Assembly: GCA_016934135.1 (NCBI GenBank)
Contig: JAFGTK010000111.1
Location: 1-16,311 of the forward strand
Length of the DNA: 16,311 nucleotides
Origin: Deltaproteobacteria bacterium
Lineage (GTDB): Bacteria; Desulfobacterota; Desulfomonilia; UBA1062
Direction of reading: 5' to 3'
In this document: positions 1 through 8,336 of the stretch, one piece after another
How positions within the stretch are numbered: the stretch's first letter is position 1
Layout: each line of letters begins with the position of its first letter
Notes under the pieces: model-generated
Databases searched by the model: none
Told to the model about the DNA's origin: nothing
The model's input: the letters and a program-made list of their open reading frames with translations, nothing else
Made by a program: the position numbers and the translations under genes

Positions 1-608
1 ACTTCAAGGGCAGGGCCTACAATATATTCCTCGTGGATCTTGGATATCTCACGGGCCAGGCATATGACCCTGTCTGCCAGAACTTCATTGATTGACGCAA
101 GGGTTTTTTCGATCCTACGGGGAGACTCGAAAAATATCGTATTCTCCCGCGACACCTTAATTCTCGAGAGTTCCAGCTTGATACTGCCCTTATTTCTCGG
201 GAAAAATCCGATGAAACGGAATGGTCCATCAAATCCTGATGCAGACTGTGCGGCAATTATTGCTGAAGGTCCTGGAAGGGCCTCAATACGGATACCTCTA
301 TCCCTGACTTTTGCTATCATTACGCATCCGGGATCACTCACCATGGGTGTGCCTGCATCACTGACAAGAGCGATACTTTTACCGGACTCCAGCTGTTCAA
401 TAAGATAAGCAGCTCTCTTGACCTCACTGAACTTTTCATATGACACCAGGCGCTTGCTTATTCCAAAGTGACTAAGCAATTTCAATGTATGCCTGGTATC
501 TTCGCATGCTATCAGGTCAACCTGCTTGAGTATATCCAGTGCACGCAGCGTTATGTCTCTGAGATTGCCTATTGGAGTCGGTACTATATACAGTGTGGGC
601 TCTGCCAT
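1..608 (-). CDS. rsmI: 16S rRNA 2'-O-ribose methyltransferase RsmI, 3' end cut by the window edge
   Basis: RsmI is a SAM-dependent enzyme of the tetrapyrrole-methylase fold that 2'-O-methylates C1402 of 16S rRNA. About 202 residues are visible. The family signatures are clear: the N-terminal VPTPIGNLRDIT (residues 9-20), a CEDTRHT block (35-41), LVSDAGTPMVSDPG (81-94), LPGPSA (111-116), IGFFPR (133-138), FFESPRRI (159-166) and a REISKIHEE stretch (186-194). RsmI is usually about 280 residues, so the C-terminal quarter lies beyond position 1. The ATG at 608 is chosen because the protein begins exactly as family members do and AGGA lies about 6 bp upstream. It is divergent from the decarboxylase gene, with about 80 bp between the two starts. 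Identification rests on direct translation and family knowledge and is close to certain. Confidence 0.96.
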   Translation of the reverse strand, partial: MAEPTLYIVPTPIGNLRDITLRALDILKQVDLIACEDTRHTLKLLSHFGISKRLVSYEKFSEVKRAAYLIEQLESGKSIALVSDAGTPMVSDPGCVMIAKVRDRGIRIEALPGPSAIIAAQSASGFDGPFRFIGFFPRNKGSIKLELSRIKVSRENTIFFESPRRIEKTLASINEVLADRVICLAREISKIHEEYIVGPALE

Positions 609-631
609 GGATTTTCCTAATTTCTCCCTTT

Positions 632-661
632 TTGAACACAGTTAAATATGCTATATACGAT
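632..661 (+). promoter_or_regulatory. Candidate sigma-70-type promoter for the decarboxylase gene
   Basis: TTGAAC at 632-637 and TACGAT at 656-661 are separated by 18 bp. Transcription would begin near 668, leaving a leader of about 22 nt that carries the AGAAAGGG ribosome-binding site before the ATG at 690. Matches are 4 of 6 to each consensus hexamer, so the call is tentative. If real, it places the alternative upstream ATG at 648 inside the promoter and supports the downstream start. Confidence 0.35.
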
Positions 662-689
662 ATTCTTTAGAAATAAAAGAAAGGGCTTG

Positions 690-2387
690 ATGATGGAGTC
701 TCTGAGATTAGGCACCAAGACTCGATGCAAAAAGATCGAGAGCACAACGGAATACATGAAAAAGTTGTTCATCATGCCCGACTCATCAGACAGGTTCGTC
801 GAATTCGGCGTTCATCTGCTTGACCTGATCCATGATTTCTTCAAGGAAAAAGGGGGAATCCATTCTTCCATATCCATGGAAGACCTAGCCAAGATATTCA
901 ACAGCATAGAAATGCCCAGAAATCCTCATCTTGTCAAAGATGTGCTGAATGAGATCAAAAACAATATCATAAAACACTCTGTCAAGGTTGCAAACCCGTA
1001 TTATATAGGGCATATGACAAGCGCCATCCCTTATTTCATGATCCTTCTGGAAATGATCTCGGTAAGCCTCAATCAGAACCAGGTCAAGATCGAGAGCGCC
1101 AAGGCATCTTCATTTGTGGAAAGAGAGTTTCTCTGCTGGATACACCATCTCATTTACAATAACACCCATGACTTCTACAAAAAGAACGTTCAGAATCCAC
1201 GTGTTGCGCTGGGGAATATCACCTCTGACGGAACACTGGCAAACATAACTGCATTGACGCTTGCAATGACAAAGGCATTCCCTCCTGACGGAAGATCATT
1301 CAAAGGTGTAAGGAAAGAAGGCCTTGCCAGGGCACTGGATCATTACGGATATCGTCAGGCCCTGATCCTTGTATCGAAACGGGGGCACTATTCCATTTGC
1401 AAGGCGGGGACAATACTGGGTATCGGCGAGAACGGGGTTGTATATGTGCCGGCTCATCCCTATACCAACAAGATCGATATTCCAAAACTTATCCAGACTA
1501 TTGAAAAGATAAAGAAGGAAGATCTGGCACTGGGCAGACCCACAAAGTTTGTTGCCATCACAGGTATCGCAGGGACCACAGAGACCGGCAATGTTGATGA
1601 CCTTGAGCAGCTTGCAGAGATCGCTCAAGACCTGAAGACACATTTTCATGTAGATGCGGCATGGGGCGGCGGGGCATTGATCATGGATTCAGGCAGGGAA
1701 TTGATGAGAGGCATAGAAAAGGCGGATACGGTCAGCATCGATGCACATAAACTCCTGTATGCCCCAAACTGCATGGGAATCTGCCTGTTTAAGGATGTTC
1801 AGGATTCAAAACTCCTGTACCATACATCAAATTACATTATACGTGAAGGATCGGTTGACCAGGGAAGATTCACTATTGAAGGTTCCCGCGCTTTTGCATG
1901 TCTCAAGCCCTGGGCAGCACTCAAGATAATAGGGAAACACGGGTATAAGTTAATCTTTGATCATGCGAAAGATCTGCAGAACACCTTTGCCGACATGATT
2001 GAAAAGGACGCTCTCTTTGAACTGTTGAACAAACCCGAACTCTTTATTATCAACTATCGATTTGTCCCTGAAGAATTGAAACTCGAGCTTGAAGAACTAT
2101 TGATAAATCCCAAGGAGAATTCAGAAAAGATAACAGCGATCAACAAGATCATAAACACCATCAATATTGATCTGCATAAAACCATCAGGGATCATGATAT
2201 GTCATTTGTCTCCAGAACCCGGCTTGAATCCACTAAGTATGCACCAAGAAAGATTGTCGTATTACGAGCGATTACCGTCAATCCGAACACCGAGCCGTAT
2301 ATGCTTAAACAGGTGCTGAATGAACATCGCAATATGGGTATCAAGATATGGCAGAACATGAAATTGTCTGACGATATTTCAGTATAG
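690..2387 (+). CDS. panP: PLP-dependent aspartate 1-decarboxylase-like protein (PanP family)
   Basis: This is a group II PLP-dependent decarboxylase of 565 residues. With this start, the HVDAAWG motif lies at residues 320-326 (D322 should contact the PLP nitrogen) and DAHK at 351-354 carries the Schiff-base lysine K354. Other shared blocks are a GHMTSAIPYF-like region, NQNQVKIES, TSDGTLANITAL, the GTTETGNVD loop and VSRTRL near the C-terminus. From memory these match Vibrio-type PanP, which decarboxylates aspartate to beta-alanine for pantothenate and CoA synthesis, better than they match glutamate or aromatic decarboxylases. The pathway assignment is therefore inferred by family. The frame is open from an ATG at 648, but AGAAAGGG at 678-685 supports the tandem ATGs at 690/693. 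Glutamate decarboxylase activity remains an alternative. Two plus-strand genes follow, with a 58-bp gap before the MBOAT gene. Confidence 0.8.
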   Translation: MMESLRLGTKTRCKKIESTTEYMKKLFIMPDSSDRFVEFGVHLLDLIHDFFKEKGGIHSSISMEDLAKIFNSIEMPRNPHLVKDVLNEIKNNIIKHSVKVANPYYIGHMTSAIPYFMILLEMISVSLNQNQVKIESAKASSFVEREFLCWIHHLIYNNTHDFYKKNVQNPRVALGNITSDGTLANITALTLAMTKAFPPDGRSFKGVRKEGLARALDHYGYRQALILVSKRGHYSICKAGTILGIGENGVVYVPAHPYTNKIDIPKLIQTIEKIKKEDLALGRPTKFVAITGIAGTTETGNVDDLEQLAEIAQDLKTHFHVDAAWGGGALIMDSGRELMRGIEKADTVSIDAHKLLYAPNCMGICLFKDVQDSKLLYHTSNYIIREGSVDQGRFTIEGSRAFACLKPWAALKIIGKHGYKLIFDHAKDLQNTFADMIEKDALFELLNKPELFIINYRFVPEELKLELEELLINPKENSEKITAINKIINTINIDLHKTIRDHDMSFVSRTRLESTKYAPRKIVVLRAITVNPNTEPYMLKQVLNEHRNMGIKIWQNMKLSDDISV

Positions 2388-2429
2388 CCTGCTTCGTTTA
2401 GTGCATCCATGTCATAGCAGTATATTGTT

Positions 2430-2435
2430 GGAGGG
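2430..2435 (+). promoter_or_regulatory. Shine-Dalgarno site that supports a TTG start
   Basis: GGAGGG lies 10 bp before a TTG at 2446. The resulting N-terminus (LFNSYLFMLIFLP) matches the usual start of AlgI-type MBOAT proteins, so TTG is preferred over the internal ATG at 2470. Confidence 0.7.
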
Positions 2436-2445
2436 TTGATCATCA

Positions 2446-3939
2446 TTGCTTTTTAATTCATATCTCTTCATGCTTATCTTTCTTCCTGTCACCATTACAG
2501 GATTCTATGTGATAGGAAATCGCGGCCATGAACGCGTTGCCGTCAGTTGGCTGGTTGCGGCATCATTCTTTTTTTACGCATGGTGGAACCCTGTATATCT
2601 GCTTCTGCTTCTGGGCTCGATCATCTTCAATTACTCCTATGGCCTGCTGATAGGCTCCAGGCATTCGAAAGCACTGCTGATCATCGGTATTACCGTCAAT
2701 CTCGGTCTTTTAGGTTACTTCAAATATGCCAATTTCTTTGTTGCCAATCTGAATGCATGGGCACAAACTCATTACTATCTTGAAACAATCGTGCTGCCTC
2801 TTGCGATCTCTTTCTTTACCTTTCAGCAGATCTCCTATCTTGTTGATGCATACCGGGGAGAGACGAGAGAGAACAGTTTTCTGCACTACTGTCTTTTTGT
2901 GAGTTTCTTTCCCCAGCTTATTGCAGGGCCGATCGTTCATCACAAGGAGATGCTTCCGCAATTTTCGCAGAAAAGCATCTTCTCCTTCTCTCACAAAACC
3001 CTTGCTGTCGGGTTGACACTGTTTCTTGTCGGGCTTTGCAAGAAGACAATCCTGGCAGACGGTATCGCTGTATATGCAACTCCTGTTTTCCAGGCTGCTG
3101 CCCGGGGATCAGGCTTTACAATTTTTGAGGCATGGCTGGCTGCCTTCTCCTATACCTTCCAGCTCTACTTTGACTTTTCCGGATATTCAGACATGGCGAT
3201 CGGCCTTGCTCAGATGTTCGGGATCCGCCTGCCGATCAATTTCTACTCACCGCTCAAGGCGACAAGCATTATTGACTTCTGGCGCCGCTGGCACATTACC
3301 CTTTCCAGGTTTCTTTTTGAATATGTCTACATACCGCTAGGAGGAAACAGGAGAGGCTCTGCGCGCATGTATGTCAATCTGATGATCACCATGTTCCTCG
3401 GTGGCATCTGGCATGGAGCAGGATGGACCTTTATGCTCTGGGGAATACTGCATGGTTTCTATCTGCTCATAAACAATACCTGGCGCCGCCTGCGGATCAT
3501 GTTCGGCCATGATCCTTCGAGAAACACCTGGTGGGGAACGTGTACTGCAGGGGCACTCACCTTTACTGCAGTGGTTGTGGGTTTTGTCATCTTTCGTGCA
3601 GATACCCTGGCATCAGCGGCCATTGTCTTGAAATCAATGGCAGGGCTTAACGGTTTTGCACTGCCTGCATCAGCTGCGCTTCCCAACCTTGTCAGGGGAT
3701 GGAGAATGCTTGCTCTACTTGCTGGTATCGCATGGCTGGTGCCGAATATGTATCAGTTGATGAGTCAGGTCGAACCTGTAATCAATATCTACAGGGGAAA
3801 GGCAGTCCGCAGCCGGCAAAGATGGCTGGACATTCATTGGCAGCCGAGCGCAGTATGGGCATGCATTACCGGCATCATAGGATTATTCGCGATCCTGTTC
3901 AGCGCACGGGCAAGCGAGTTCCTGTATTATCAATTCTGA
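2446..3939 (+). CDS. AlgI-like MBOAT family membrane-bound O-acyltransferase
   Basis: This 497-residue polytopic inner-membrane protein has the length of alginate O-acetylase AlgI (about 520). Such proteins pass acyl groups, usually acetyl, across the membrane for O-acylation of a periplasmic or exported polysaccharide. Visible signatures are the N-terminal hydrophobic LFNSYLFMLIFLP segment, a FPQLIAGPIV loop, a tryptophan-rich WRRWHIT block (W279-T285) and GGIWHGAGWTF (319-329). H323 in the last block corresponds to the essential MBOAT histidine (His322 in AlgI). Many hydrophobic helices surround these blocks. The start is TTG with a good ribosome-binding site. The next gene begins 4 bp after the stop and encodes an anchored SGNH-like protein, the usual partner of MBOAT proteins in O-acylation pairs. 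The glycan substrate cannot be read from the sequence; the adjacent glycan operon is the obvious candidate. Confidence 0.92.
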   Translation: MLFNSYLFMLIFLPVTITGFYVIGNRGHERVAVSWLVAASFFFYAWWNPVYLLLLLGSIIFNYSYGLLIGSRHSKALLIIGITVNLGLLGYFKYANFFVANLNAWAQTHYYLETIVLPLAISFFTFQQISYLVDAYRGETRENSFLHYCLFVSFFPQLIAGPIVHHKEMLPQFSQKSIFSFSHKTLAVGLTLFLVGLCKKTILADGIAVYATPVFQAAARGSGFTIFEAWLAAFSYTFQLYFDFSGYSDMAIGLAQMFGIRLPINFYSPLKATSIIDFWRRWHITLSRFLFEYVYIPLGGNRRGSARMYVNLMITMFLGGIWHGAGWTFMLWGILHGFYLLINNTWRRLRIMFGHDPSRNTWWGTCTAGALTFTAVVVGFVIFRADTLASAAIVLKSMAGLNGFALPASAALPNLVRGWRMLALLAGIAWLVPNMYQLMSQVEPVINIYRGKAVRSRQRWLDIHWQPSAVWACITGIIGLFAILFSARASEFLYYQF

Positions 3940-3943
3940 TCAT

Positions 3944-5002
3944 ATGTATAAAAGATACCTGTATACCGTTATCATCATAATCTTCCTCGGCATGTTCTGT
4001 AATGCTGCAATAACCATCGCAATAGATCCCTATAAGGTCTTTGGTATCTTTGATTTCAATAAAAAGAATTTTGAACCAAACACCAGGTATCTCAAGATCG
4101 AACATCTTTGTGGAAATCATGAACACGATGCATATATTCTCGGTTCATCAAGAGTTGCCACCTATGATGTGAATACCGCCCGAAAATTGACCGGACTTAA
4201 TTATTACAATCTCACAGCATCTGGCGCCAGCATGGAAGAGGTCCTGGCCATAGCAGAATGGCTCGTAAAGACGCAGTATATACGCCAGGTGATCGTGGGG
4301 CTTGATTTTGACGCAATGTTTCTTGCCGGGTCCTTTGACACCAATGACCTTCTACGCAAGGAGCATTACCTTGTTTCCGGAGAGCATCCCCTGCAGTTCT
4401 ACCTGAAATTCCTCACGTTTCAGCCCAATACACTTCGCCGCGCCTATAGGCTCAACCTGGGCAAGGATATTACTGCCTACCGTTTCGATCTGTCTACAGG
4501 CCAGGTCATGTTCCCCTATTACGATGAACTGATCGCACAGGATCATTATGCATATGTTCAGAAAATGATCGCTGTCCCTGAAACGAAATGGGGCAGAGTC
4601 AACAAAGGCAATCTTGATGCCTTCTTTAAAACCGTCCGTCTTTTCAGATCACTCGACATAGATGTCCTGTATGTTATCAATCCCTGTCATTACCTGATGA
4701 TGCAGAGTTATGATATTGATGAATACTCCGGATGGCTTCGCAGCATAGTGGGTGCAGAGGTATATGTCTGGGATTTTACAGGATTCAACTCTGTGACAAA
4801 AAACAGTTATAATTTCTATGAGATCCTTCATTCCAGAAAGATTGTCGGTGACCTGGTCCTGGAAAGAATCTTTACCGGTAAATGCAATCCCTCAGGTGAT
4901 GATAACTTCGGCATGCTGATCTCATCTGAAAATATTGAAGATCATATTGTATCTCTGAAGGCTTCCTATATTTCAAGACATCGCATACTCAATTCCAGAT
5001 AG
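3944..5002 (+). CDS. Membrane-anchored SGNH-hydrolase-like protein paired with MBOAT acyltransferase
   Basis: The 352-residue protein begins with a single hydrophobic helix (about residues 6-26), consistent with an anchored protein whose main domain lies in the periplasm. A YILGSSRV block places G67-S68-S69-R70 at the position of SGNH block I, with S69 as the likely nucleophile. Near the C-terminus, E293-I-L-H296 followed by VGDLVLERIF resembles the block V region, but with ExxH rather than the common DxxH. The fold and acyl-transfer role are inferred by analogy with AlgJ/AlgX and similar partners of MBOAT proteins; the sequence itself is diverged and would usually be called hypothetical. The gene is 4 bp downstream of the MBOAT gene, so co-transcription and joint function are likely. 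An exported structural protein without catalysis is an alternative. Confidence 0.72.
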   Translation: MYKRYLYTVIIIIFLGMFCNAAITIAIDPYKVFGIFDFNKKNFEPNTRYLKIEHLCGNHEHDAYILGSSRVATYDVNTARKLTGLNYYNLTASGASMEEVLAIAEWLVKTQYIRQVIVGLDFDAMFLAGSFDTNDLLRKEHYLVSGEHPLQFYLKFLTFQPNTLRRAYRLNLGKDITAYRFDLSTGQVMFPYYDELIAQDHYAYVQKMIAVPETKWGRVNKGNLDAFFKTVRLFRSLDIDVLYVINPCHYLMMQSYDIDEYSGWLRSIVGAEVYVWDFTGFNSVTKNSYNFYEILHSRKIVGDLVLERIFTGKCNPSGDDNFGMLISSENIEDHIVSLKASYISRHRILNSR

Positions 5003-5106
5003 CGTTTGAGATTTATCCATTCGATCTTGATTTCTACTGTTATATCCGATAGAGCTGATGTTATCAGAACTTATTAATCTTTTTCATTAAATGGAGCAGC
5101 TCAAAT

Positions 5107-5820
5107 ATGGAACCTGTTCAGCTTGCAAATACCGGAGTTCATGAGAAGGTCCTCAATCATTTCAGGACCTTTACCCCCGGACATGTACTTGATCTCCCCT
5201 GCGGGCCCGGCGGAATCTCCAAGGCCCTGGATGAAATGGGGTACAAGGTCTCTGCTGGTGATATCCACCCTGAGTATATGAATGTACCGGGCATCCAGGC
5301 AATCGAATGCAACATGAACAGCCGGCTCCCCTTTGAAGACGCCTCGTTCGACTATGTGGTATGCGTTGAAGGGATCGAGCACACCGAGAATCCCTACAAT
5401 GCGATACGCGAGATATCGAGGATACTCAAACCCGGCGGAAGGCTCGTAATCACAACTCCCAACTACCTCAACATTGAACGCAGACTGAAATTTCTCTTCA
5501 CTGGCTCATTCAGTAAGCCTGTCACGGCTGATGCCTTCATAAACCTCTACGGCAGGGACAATTCATCCATGCACAATTCCCCCATGAACTACCCTGTCCT
5601 CAAATTCATGCTGGAAAGCAGCAATCTTCGGATAAACTCAATCGAGAAAGAGAAAACCAAGCGAAAACAGATATTCCTCTATCCGTTTATCCTGCTTATT
5701 CGAATGTACACAAGGGTATGGTCACGCAAACAGCGCAGAAAATACCTCATAGACGAGGTGAATGCCGATGTCATCCTTAATGGGGGAAACAATCTCATCA
5801 TGAGTTGTGTGAAGGCATAA
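5107..5820 (+). CDS. Class I SAM-dependent methyltransferase
   Basis: The 237-residue protein has a type 11/23-like Rossmann methyltransferase domain. Motif I VLDLPCGPGG spans residues 27-36, an acidic post-I residue is D52 in AGDIH, the motif IV-like FDYVVCVEGIEHTENP spans about 81-96, and LKPGGRLVITTPN (107-119) is the post-motif strand and loop. The substrate is not identifiable; such proteins near glycan operons often act on sugars, lipids or quinone-like molecules, which is inference here. GGAG at 5093-5096 is 10 bp before the ATG. It lies about 104 bp after the SGNH-like gene, so it may have its own promoter, although no convincing one was found. It converges on the last glycosyltransferase of the minus-strand operon, with only 14 bp between the stop codons and no visible terminator. 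Confidence 0.85.
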   Translation: MEPVQLANTGVHEKVLNHFRTFTPGHVLDLPCGPGGISKALDEMGYKVSAGDIHPEYMNVPGIQAIECNMNSRLPFEDASFDYVVCVEGIEHTENPYNAIREISRILKPGGRLVITTPNYLNIERRLKFLFTGSFSKPVTADAFINLYGRDNSSMHNSPMNYPVLKFMLESSNLRINSIEKEKTKRKQIFLYPFILLIRMYTRVWSRKQRRKYLIDEVNADVILNGGNNLIMSCVKA

Positions 5821-5834
5821 AAAAGAAAGATCCG

Positions 5835-6707
5835 CTACCTCTTGTATCCGAACAGCATATCCTTATAAACATCCAGGCGCAGGGGATAGCTTTTTATGGA
5901 TCTTCTGTAGGCCCGTGCCGCATCTTGGGTCTTTCCCAGCTGTAGATATACCCTTGCCTGTTCACGGTAGATCTTTGCCATCCGGCTGCGGTGAAGCCAC
6001 CAGCCAAAACGATAGTGCTTTAGAAGATAAGGTGTAAACTGTTCAAGAACCTCCTCCATCCTGAAAGGTGCCAGCTGTTCTTTACTCTTTGAGGTGTTGT
6101 CCATGTGAACCCGGTATTTCACCAGGTCTTCCCGGACAATACCCACGGGCGCCAGAGAGGAAATACGCAGGAAAAGATCATAGTCCTCACCCTCTGAAGA
6201 GAACCTTCCCTGAAACATGCCTGCATCCAGAAATGACTGCCTTCGGCACATCACCATTGAAGGGGCTATGTAGCAGTGCATATAAAGTTTCGGAAAAATA
6301 TCTCCAGAATAGTCGGGCATCTTTTTAAAGGGCAGTGGATTGCCTGCAGCATCGATTCTCCCCCCCTTCGAATATACCATTATATAATCAGGATTCTGGT
6401 CTAGAAACCGTGACATCTTATCAAGTTTGTCTGGCATGAACAGATCGTCCTGATCTAGAAATGCGATATACTCACCTTTTGCAATCAGGGCTCCTTCATT
6501 TCTGGAGGCTGAAACCCCACGATTCTCACGAGAAATATAAACAATCCGGCCCTCGTACCTCAGGATTTCTTTTTCCGAGCCATCAGTGGAGCCGTCATTT
6601 ATTACAATCACCTCATGATCGTTCAGGGTCTGGTTCAATGCTGATTCAATGGTCTCGGCAATAAAATCCTGAGCATTATAAACCGGGATTACAACACTGG
6701 CTTTCAT
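5835..6707 (-). CDS. Family 2 glycosyltransferase with a TPR-like C-terminal segment
   Basis: The 290-residue protein is a GT-A fold inverting glycosyltransferase. ASVVIPVYNAQDFI opens the nucleotide-binding domain, INDGSTDGS (36-44) is the conserved phosphate/base region, GVSASRNEGA is at 64-73, and FLDQDDLF (83-90) holds the metal-binding D85-x-D87-D88. After about residue 230 the sequence becomes basic and helical; residues 247-285 (REQARVYLQLGKTQDAARAY and on) resemble a single TPR-type hairpin. It probably transfers a sugar to a lipid-linked glycan on the cytoplasmic face of the membrane; donor and acceptor are unknown. The start has AGGAG 7 bp upstream. It is the last gene of the minus-strand cluster and is separated from the preceding gene by 73 bp, the largest gap in the cluster; no clear promoter was found there. 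Confidence 0.92.
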   Translation of the reverse strand: MKASVVIPVYNAQDFIAETIESALNQTLNDHEVIVINDGSTDGSEKEILRYEGRIVYISRENRGVSASRNEGALIAKGEYIAFLDQDDLFMPDKLDKMSRFLDQNPDYIMVYSKGGRIDAAGNPLPFKKMPDYSGDIFPKLYMHCYIAPSMVMCRRQSFLDAGMFQGRFSSEGEDYDLFLRISSLAPVGIVREDLVKYRVHMDNTSKSKEQLAPFRMEEVLEQFTPYLLKHYRFGWWLHRSRMAKIYREQARVYLQLGKTQDAARAYRRSIKSYPLRLDVYKDMLFGYKR

Positions 6708-6780
6708 GCATTATCTCCTGTCTTCACTTCACTGTTCGTAAACAAAACACCTTTAGCATCTTTCAAAGCACAAGACCTGT

Positions 6781-7770
6781 TCACTCAGGCTGCAGAGCAG
6801 CAAGGATCCTGGGTGCATTCACCTCGCGTGTATAGCCCTGTTCCAGCACCTGTCTGCCTCTTATACCCATGGTCTGTCTTGCCTGGGTATCCTCAATCAG
6901 CCTGGATATCTTCTCTACCCATTCCTGCTCTGTAATGGCCCAGTATCCTGTGATGCCGTCTGTGACCACATCCCTGTTTACCCCTACCGGCGTACATACT
7001 GCAGGCACGCCGACACCGAAGTACTGAAGGATCTTCAGCCCGCACTTTCCCCATGACCAGGGGTCGTCTATCAGGGGCATAACCCCGATATCGATATCCT
7101 GCAGATGGCTCACCTCTCCTGATTCGCTCCACTGCACTTTCTCTACCGGGAGATGTTCGAGATCGAAGAATGTATCACAGATGATCTTGAGCTTAACTTT
7201 ACCTGGGTATCGCCTGCCTATGGTTTCAAAGACATCTTTCATGCGTTCAAGATAATGAATGCTTCCATGATCTCCTATCCAGCCGATGGTTACGACATCA
7301 CTTCGCACTGAATAGTCCTTAAGCCGGTATTTCTCGCTGGGAATGGATGACGGAATCACCTCGACAGATGAATTGTACTCCTGTGCCTTTTCCTTGAGGA
7401 ATGAATTGCCTGCGATCACAACGTCACACTGCCTGACCATATTAGCGAATCTGCGCTGCCTTGTCTTTGAATAGGGAGTATCGGCCAGGGTATTCTTGTA
7501 CATGACGGCATCGTCCAGATCATATACCACCCTCTTTGCTCTGCTCCTGAAAAGCATCAGGAACGGAAAATGAAAACGTTTGCGCTGCACGAACACGCTC
7601 TCAAATAAGGGCAGAATCCGGTAGAGCCTCAGGTATTCTTTCACCGTACCGGGAAATTCCATCACTTCGCATCTTAACCCGTGCTCCTCAAGATAAGGAA
7701 TGTACTGCAGAATTCTGTATCTGCTTGCAGCAACGCCTTTCCCCTGTATGAGCACCAGCAGTTTTGCCAT
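6781..7770 (-). CDS. Family 4-like (GT-B) glycosyltransferase
   Basis: With the ATG at 7770 this is a 329-residue GT-B glycosyltransferase. The N-terminal domain opens with a hydrophobic strand and a glycine/arginine loop (LLVLIQGKGVAASRYR, about 4-18) and includes VVYDLDDAVMY (81-91) and CDVVIAGNSFLKEKA. The C-terminal domain contains IGWIGDHGS (162-170) and the donor-site stretch SWGKCGLKILQYFGVGVPAV (239-258). The usual EX7E second glutamate is Q249 here, as I recall for a recognised subgroup of this family. The frame is open from an ATG at 7785, but 7770 is preferred: it gives TAATG coupling with the preceding gene's stop (TAA 7772-7770) and an AAGGG a few bases upstream, whereas 7785 has no ribosome-binding site. 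It acts in assembly of the cluster's glycan; sugar specificity is unknown. Confidence 0.9.
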   Translation of the reverse strand: MAKLLVLIQGKGVAASRYRILQYIPYLEEHGLRCEVMEFPGTVKEYLRLYRILPLFESVFVQRKRFHFPFLMLFRSRAKRVVYDLDDAVMYKNTLADTPYSKTRQRRFANMVRQCDVVIAGNSFLKEKAQEYNSSVEVIPSSIPSEKYRLKDYSVRSDVVTIGWIGDHGSIHYLERMKDVFETIGRRYPGKVKLKIICDTFFDLEHLPVEKVQWSESGEVSHLQDIDIGVMPLIDDPWSWGKCGLKILQYFGVGVPAVCTPVGVNRDVVTDGITGYWAITEQEWVEKISRLIEDTQARQTMGIRGRQVLEQGYTREVNAPRILAALQPE

Positions 7771-8336
7771 TACGCCCTTACCCATGCAGAACTTTTGTCG
7801 TCGTACCTCTTTACTACACGAACCGGATTACCCACTGCAAGGCTGTGGTCAGGGATATCCTTGGACACCACGGCGTTGCCTCCGATCATGCAATGCTGAC
7901 CTATGGTGACACCCGGCAGGACAATTACGTTGGCCCCCAGAACACTACCGCTGCCGATGTGAATGGGTGCCTCTCCGGTGAGGGCCTGATCTTTGATCGG
8001 CACATGGGGATCATCATAGCCGTGTATGTAGTCCTGTATGACAACACCCGGTGCAAAGCCTACATTGTCGCCGATAGTGATGCCGACCCTTCCGGCTATC
8101 CATGTCCTGAAGCTCAGATGTACATTGTCACCGATTCTTATCACAGCGTTTTTAGTGCTTTTGTCCTTTGGTGCTACATGGATGACTGTGTCCTTGTGGA
8201 TCACAACCTTTGAACCGATAGCGACAAATTCGGGATGAATTACATGGACTGAAGGACCTACCTGGTTTCCCTTTCCGAATGAATGACAGCGCATGCCAAG
8301 TAGCCATGCACGTATATATGCGAATGAATATCTCAC
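7770..8336 (-). CDS. Left-handed beta-helix (hexapeptide repeat) acyltransferase
   Basis: The 188-residue protein is built of imperfect hexapeptide repeats of the [LIV]-G-x-x-x-x type (IGSKVVIH, IGDNVHLS, IGDNVGFA, IGSGSVLGANVIVLPGVTIG), characteristic of trimeric acetyltransferases that use acetyl-CoA. H105 in DYIHGYDDP is the likely general base, as in maltose/galactoside O-acetyltransferases. It starts at GTG 8336, sharing the four bases GTGA with the stop of the upstream acyltransferase gene, and GGGAGG lies 8 bp before that GTG. Its TAA overlaps the ATG of the next glycosyltransferase. The probable job is O- or N-acetylation of a sugar in the glycan made by this operon. The target is unknown. 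Confidence 0.9.
   Translation of the reverse strand: MRYSFAYIRAWLLGMRCHSFGKGNQVGPSVHVIHPEFVAIGSKVVIHKDTVIHVAPKDKSTKNAVIRIGDNVHLSFRTWIAGRVGITIGDNVGFAPGVVIQDYIHGYDDPHVPIKDQALTGEAPIHIGSGSVLGANVIVLPGVTIGQHCMIGGNAVVSKDIPDHSLAVGNPVRVVKRYDDKSSAWVRA

Noticed and set aside
40..408. 122-codon open frame on the plus strand
   Set aside because: It lies antisense inside rsmI, whose minus-strand translation shows full family signatures; the plus frame has no recognisable domain.
648..689. Upstream ATG of the decarboxylase frame
   Set aside because: It has no ribosome-binding site and falls inside the candidate promoter; the ATGs at 690/693 have AGAAAGGG just upstream.
1296..1649. 117-codon minus-strand open frame
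   Set aside because: It is antisense to the conserved catalytic part of the decarboxylase and resembles nothing known.
5056..5066. Short palindrome TGAT-GTT-ATCA upstream of the methyltransferase gene
   Set aside because: An 11-bp element of this kind is expected by chance and no adjacent promoter boxes support a regulatory role.
7764..8213. 149-codon plus-strand open frame
   Set aside because: It is a shadow of the hexapeptide-repeat acyltransferase on the minus strand, whose repeat pattern is unambiguous.
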